A DNA stretch of 64,000 nt from Oscillospiraceae bacterium. Its GTDB lineage: Bacteria > Bacillota > Clostridia > Saccharofermentanales > Saccharofermentanaceae. Positions 60,801 through 64,000 of the stretch are shown here, piece by piece. The stretch is from contig CACZGS010000001.1 in NCBI GenBank assembly GCA_902780785.1, forward strand, positions 248,001 to 312,000. The letters run 5' to 3'. The position numbers and the translations under genes are program-made. Position 1 is the stretch's first letter. The number at the start of each line of letters is the position of its first letter. The notes under the pieces are model-generated. The model saw nothing but the letters and a program-made list of their open reading frames with translations, was not told where the DNA came from and did not search any database.

Positions 60801-61361
60801 ATGGGTAAGATCAATTGCACAGACGATATGCTTTTTGAGAAGACTATATCTTCAGAGACCGTCTTTGAGGGCAAGGTCTTTGATGTTGAGATAAAGAAGA
60901 TCATCACACCTGAAGGCAGGGAGAGCACCAGAGAGATCGTAAAGCACCACGGCGGAGCTTGCATCCTGCCTGTAGATGCTGAGGGAAACTGCTATCTTGT
61001 AAAGCAGTTCAGGAGCCCCTTTGAGAAGGTCATGCTCGAAGCTCCCGCAGGAAAGATCGAAGAGGGTGAGGATCCTTTGTACTGTGCTTCAAGAGAGATC
61101 ACGGAAGAGACGGGATTTGTTGCCGGCAAGATCGAGAAGGTCGGCGCCGTAACAGCCACACCCGGTTACTGTTCTGAAGTGATCACTCTGTTTATCGGAA
61201 CAGAACTTGATTCAGGCGATGCAAACCCTGATCAGAACGAATACATAGCTACCGTGAAGATGCCTCTTAAAGAGGCGGTCAGGATGGCTGATGCCGGTGA
61301 GATCGAAGATTCCAAGACATTGGTCTTGATATATAAAGCAGCCAGGAGGTTAGGACTTTGA
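60801..61361 (+). CDS. Nudix hydrolase, ADP-ribose pyrophosphatase type
   Basis: The 186-aa protein has the complete Nudix box [22 protein letters not shown] (read in pieces; GX5EX7REUXEEXG) and the ADP-ribose-pyrophosphatase features [12 protein letters not shown] upstream and [15 protein letters not shown] downstream, with the Pro about 16 residues after the box. It likely splits ADP-ribose to AMP and ribose-5-phosphate. The 3' end overlaps the ftsK start (TTGA), so the genes are coupled. Confidence 0.9.
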   Translation: MGKINCTDDMLFEKTISSETVFEGKVFDVEIKKIITPEGRESTREIVKHHGGACILPVDAEGNCYLVKQFRSPFEKVMLEAPAGKIEEGEDPLYCASREITEETGFVAGKIEKVGAVTATPGYCSEVITLFIGTELDSGDANPDQNEYIATVKMPLKEAVRMADAGEIEDSKTLVLIYKAARRLGL

Positions 61362-64000
61362 GCAGAGATACTTCACGCAAGGAAGCAGCGGGAATCGTTC
61401 TGTTCTTCGTTGCGATTGCGATAATCCTTATTTTCTATCTTCCTGTTGCATTGACAGGTATCATCGGAAGTGCAGTTAAGAGCTTCTTTTTAGGACTTAT
61501 CGGTGTTGCTGCATATGCCATTCCGGTCTATATCCTTTATGTTGCTCTGGATGTCTTTTTCGAGAAGAGACAGGGCGTATCAGGCATAAGAGTCAGGAGT
61601 ATTATCCTCCTTCTGGTATCCGTTTCAGCGCTTCTGGCGCTCATTACCATGGACATGACCCATTTCGAGGGCCTGTGCCAGAATACAGAAGGCAAGACAT
61701 CTGCGCTCAAGGCACTCTCGCTCTTGTGGGAGTCAGGCGTTGACGGAAGCCTTATAAAGAATGCTGCAACTAATTCGATCGTTCTCCCCGGCGGTATCAT
61801 CGGAGGATCCATCGCTGTTGCATTGTATGAAGTAACGGGCAACGTTATCGGAATACTCGCTATCGTTGTATTCCTTCTTACACAGATCATGCTCGTATTC
61901 AGAGTATCCCTGAAGGCTACGGCAAAGAAGACTGCCCATGCCATCAGCACGGCGTCCGGCAAGGTCTATAACTCGGTCGTAAGCCATAAGACACAGAGAC
62001 AGAATGATCCTGAATACCAGATCTATTCAGGCAATAACTATGCAAGACCTGAGCCCCAGCCTCAGAGACCGAGACAGAATGCCGGCGGCACTACATTCAT
62101 CACTTACGGCGACGGCGGCGTCATTCCGCCTTCAGCAACGCCTGAATATCCTGATTACGGCGCTTCACGCTTTGTCCAGAGTGAGAAGAAGGTCAAAGGT
62201 CCTTATTCCGATAAGCAGGGCCCGTTCATGACGAACCTTCCCATTGACGGACAATCAGGCTTTACTGATGTCGAGAAGCTTACGGGCGGACAGATCCATC
62301 CTGTACAGCAGGAGCCCGGAAAACTCGCATATAACGAGAAGGAATATGATGTATCAGGTTCGGCTGATAACGATGCTGATTTCGGATATATCACTGATCC
62401 TCTGAACATTCCCGGAGCAGCTAAGGTCAAGAAGGAGAAGAAGAGATTATCCTTCCTCGATCCCAAGAAGAAGGAAGATTTCTACGATTTCACTCCCGTG
62501 GAGACCAAGAAGGCACCGGAAGAGACTGATATCTACAGCGGATCTGAAGATCCTTATGAGATCAGGGAAGACAGCGAAGGTTCAGGCTACGATTATTCCG
62601 AACCTGAGAGAACCGTAAGAGAACCGAACATCGATCTCTCGATGTATGGAAATAAGGAGAGCGAGAAGGATCCTGTTCCCGCTGCGGTTAAGCCCGTTTC
62701 CGCTGACGGTATTACGATCAATGCCGAAAACGACAATACGGAAGGCTACAGCAGAACTGAAGGAAGGATCATCAAGACTTCTTCACGTGATGCTTCTGAG
62801 CAGAAGAAGCCTGATATCGAGTTTGCTGAAGAGACAAAGCAGCACGAGGCACAGCTCCGCGCACAGAAGAGAAAGCTCAGGAATTACAAGCCTGCACCGA
62901 CATCGATCCTTGCTCCCGATATCAAGCAGCGCGCAGATGCAGACCTTGAGAAGAAGCTTAAGGCAAAGGCTCACAAGCTTGAAGATGCATTACAGAGTTT
63001 CGGAATAAAAGCCGATGTCGTAAATATCACTCACGGACCTTCCATCACGAGATTCGAGCTTACGCTTGAGACAGGTACAAAGGTATCGAGAGTTACGAAC
63101 CTTCAGGATGACATCATGCTCGCAATGGCAGCTATCTCCATCAGGATCGAAGCTCCTATTCCGGGTAAGAGTGCCATCGGTATCGAGATACCTAATGACG
63201 TTCCTACGGCAGTCCAGCTCAGAGGTCTTGTCGAGACCAAGGAATTCAAGGCATCATCGCCTCTTACGGTCGCTTTGGGAAGAGATATTCCGGGCAGGCC
63301 TATCTATTGCGATCTTGCCAAGATGCCTCACCTCATGATCGCAGGATCCACAGGTTCAGGTAAATCCGTATGTATCAACTCCATTCTTACAAGTATCCTC
63401 GTTCATTCTTCTCCTGAAGAAGTCCGTATGATCCTTGTAGACCCTAAGGTCGTTGAGCTCTCCGTTTATAACGGAGTTCCTCATCTCATCATGCCGGTCA
63501 TCACTGACCCCAAGAAGGCAGCCGGCGCTCTTAACTGGGCAGTAACGGAGATGCAGAGAAGATATAAGCTTTTCGAAGAGGGCCAGGTAAGAGACATCAA
63601 GGGCTTTAACGAGAAATATAAGGATGACAGCCAGGTAGAGCACCTGCCTTTGATCCTGATCGTAATCGACGAGCTTGCAGAACTCATGATGGTTGCTGCC
63701 AAGGAAGTCGAGACATATATCTCCAGACTTGCCGCACTCGCAAGAGCTGCAGGCATCCATTTGCTCATTGCTACCCAGAGACCTTCAGTTGACGTCATCA
63801 CGGGCGTCATCAAGGCAAATATCGGTTCCAGGATCGCGTTTGCGGTCACGTCAGGTGTAGACTCCAGAACTATCCTTGATTCCTACGGCGCTGAAAAGCT
63901 CTTAGGTAAGGGCGACATGCTCTATGCTCCTATGAGCGCTCCGCAGCCTGTAAGAGGCCAGGGTGCATTCCTCAAGGATGAGGAAGTTGAGGCCGTTGTC
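61358..64000 (+). CDS. ftsK: DNA translocase FtsK/SpoIIIE (5' part, runs off the window)
   Basis: 881 codons are visible and remain open at the right edge. The N-terminus has about four TM helices ([49 protein letters not shown] and others). A linker of about 330 residues rich in Pro, Glu and Lys follows, then the motor: [26 protein letters not shown], Walker [13 protein letters not shown] near residue 663, VDPKVVEL, Walker [15 protein letters not shown] and [11 protein letters not shown]. The gamma domain lies beyond the window. It pumps DNA at the septum during division or sporulation. The start is TTG 61358 with AGGAGG 8 bp upstream, overlapping the Nudix stop. Confidence 0.95.
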   Translation, partial: MSRDTSRKEAAGIVLFFVAIAIILIFYLPVALTGIIGSAVKSFFLGLIGVAAYAIPVYILYVALDVFFEKRQGVSGIRVRSIILLLVSVSALLALITMDMTHFEGLCQNTEGKTSALKALSLLWESGVDGSLIKNAATNSIVLPGGIIGGSIAVALYEVTGNVIGILAIVVFLLTQIMLVFRVSLKATAKKTAHAISTASGKVYNSVVSHKTQRQNDPEYQIYSGNNYARPEPQPQRPRQNAGGTTFITYGDGGVIPPSATPEYPDYGASRFVQSEKKVKGPYSDKQGPFMTNLPIDGQSGFTDVEKLTGGQIHPVQQEPGKLAYNEKEYDVSGSADNDADFGYITDPLNIPGAAKVKKEKKRLSFLDPKKKEDFYDFTPVETKKAPEETDIYSGSEDPYEIREDSEGSGYDYSEPERTVREPNIDLSMYGNKESEKDPVPAAVKPVSADGITINAENDNTEGYSRTEGRIIKTSSRDASEQKKPDIEFAEETKQHEAQLRAQKRKLRNYKPAPTSILAPDIKQRADADLEKKLKAKAHKLEDALQSFGIKADVVNITHGPSITRFELTLETGTKVSRVTNLQDDIMLAMAAISIRIEAPIPGKSAIGIEIPNDVPTAVQLRGLVETKEFKASSPLTVALGRDIPGRPIYCDLAKMPHLMIAGSTGSGKSVCINSILTSILVHSSPEEVRMILVDPKVVELSVYNGVPHLIMPVITDPKKAAGALNWAVTEMQRRYKLFEEGQVRDIKGFNEKYKDDSQVEHLPLILIVIDELAELMMVAAKEVETYISRLAALARAAGIHLLIATQRPSVDVITGVIKANIGSRIAFAVTSGVDSRTILDSYGAEKLLGKGDMLYAPMSAPQPVRGQGAFLKDEEVEAVV

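Overview
The window looks like chromosomal sequence from an anaerobic Firmicute of class Clostridia, probably a fibre-associated gut or rumen member. The grounds are an AddAB-type (not RecBCD) recombination nuclease, a short primary sigma factor, Rnf-type genes, a superoxide reductase, a GH115 xylan alpha-glucuronidase, GGAGG-type ribosome binding sites, and sigma-A promoters that often carry an extended -10 of the form TGATATAAT. The family assignments come from reading motifs, and no database search was possible.

Layout. 1-3100: the end of a possible methyltransferase, a PlsC-like acyltransferase, an MBL hydrolase, an XRE/zinc-ribbon regulator and a ProC-like reductase. 3200-10970: addB-addA, with tadA convergent. 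11050-13100: a zinc-ribbon membrane protein and rpoD. 13146-18146: an overlapping four-gene unit made of rnfC, rnfD, rnfG and an unknown 11-TM protein. It has no rnfA, rnfE or rnfB, and the flavinylation motifs are degenerate. 18164-24062: tRNA-Arg(CCU) followed by an A/T-rich island bounded by a 45-bp direct repeat of the tRNA 3' part. The island carries a BlaI-type repressor, a BlaR1 (M56) receptor fused to a solute-binding-protein-like half, and an AAA/DUF4143 ATPase. 24120-26290: a minus-strand XRE / helical protein / TerB-like cluster. 26438-28774: a stand-alone lipoprotein paralogous to the sensor half of the island receptor. 29144-31667: a TetR-SDR-condensation-domain operon.

31795-41965: a serine hydrolase, membrane proteins, GH115, a DUF2975/XRE pair, small unknown proteins and an RlmI-type rRNA methyltransferase. 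42159-53485: an alanine-racemase-like protein that lacks the usual catalytic Tyr, a membrane glycosyltransferase, superoxide reductase, two SDRs, a DUF975-CmpB fusion, diaminopimelate decarboxylase, a lipoprotein and citrate synthase. 53627-59284: an acidic membrane protein and then a tandem array of five paralogous membrane proteins. Four of these start with a conserved Gly/His/Ser-rich tag and all end in a zinc ribbon. 59343-64000: tRNA-Trp (minus), proC, rnhA, a Nudix hydrolase and the first 881 codons of ftsK/spoIIIE, which runs off the window.

The best candidates for undescribed biology are the five-gene Gly/His-tag/zinc-ribbon array, the truncated Rnf-like unit with its unknown membrane partner, and the BlaI/BlaR1-SBP sensor pair on a tRNA-Arg island. 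Two genes (2311 and 54740) share a layout in which the promoter -10 lies in the loop of a terminator hairpin whose right arm and T-run directly precede the start codon.
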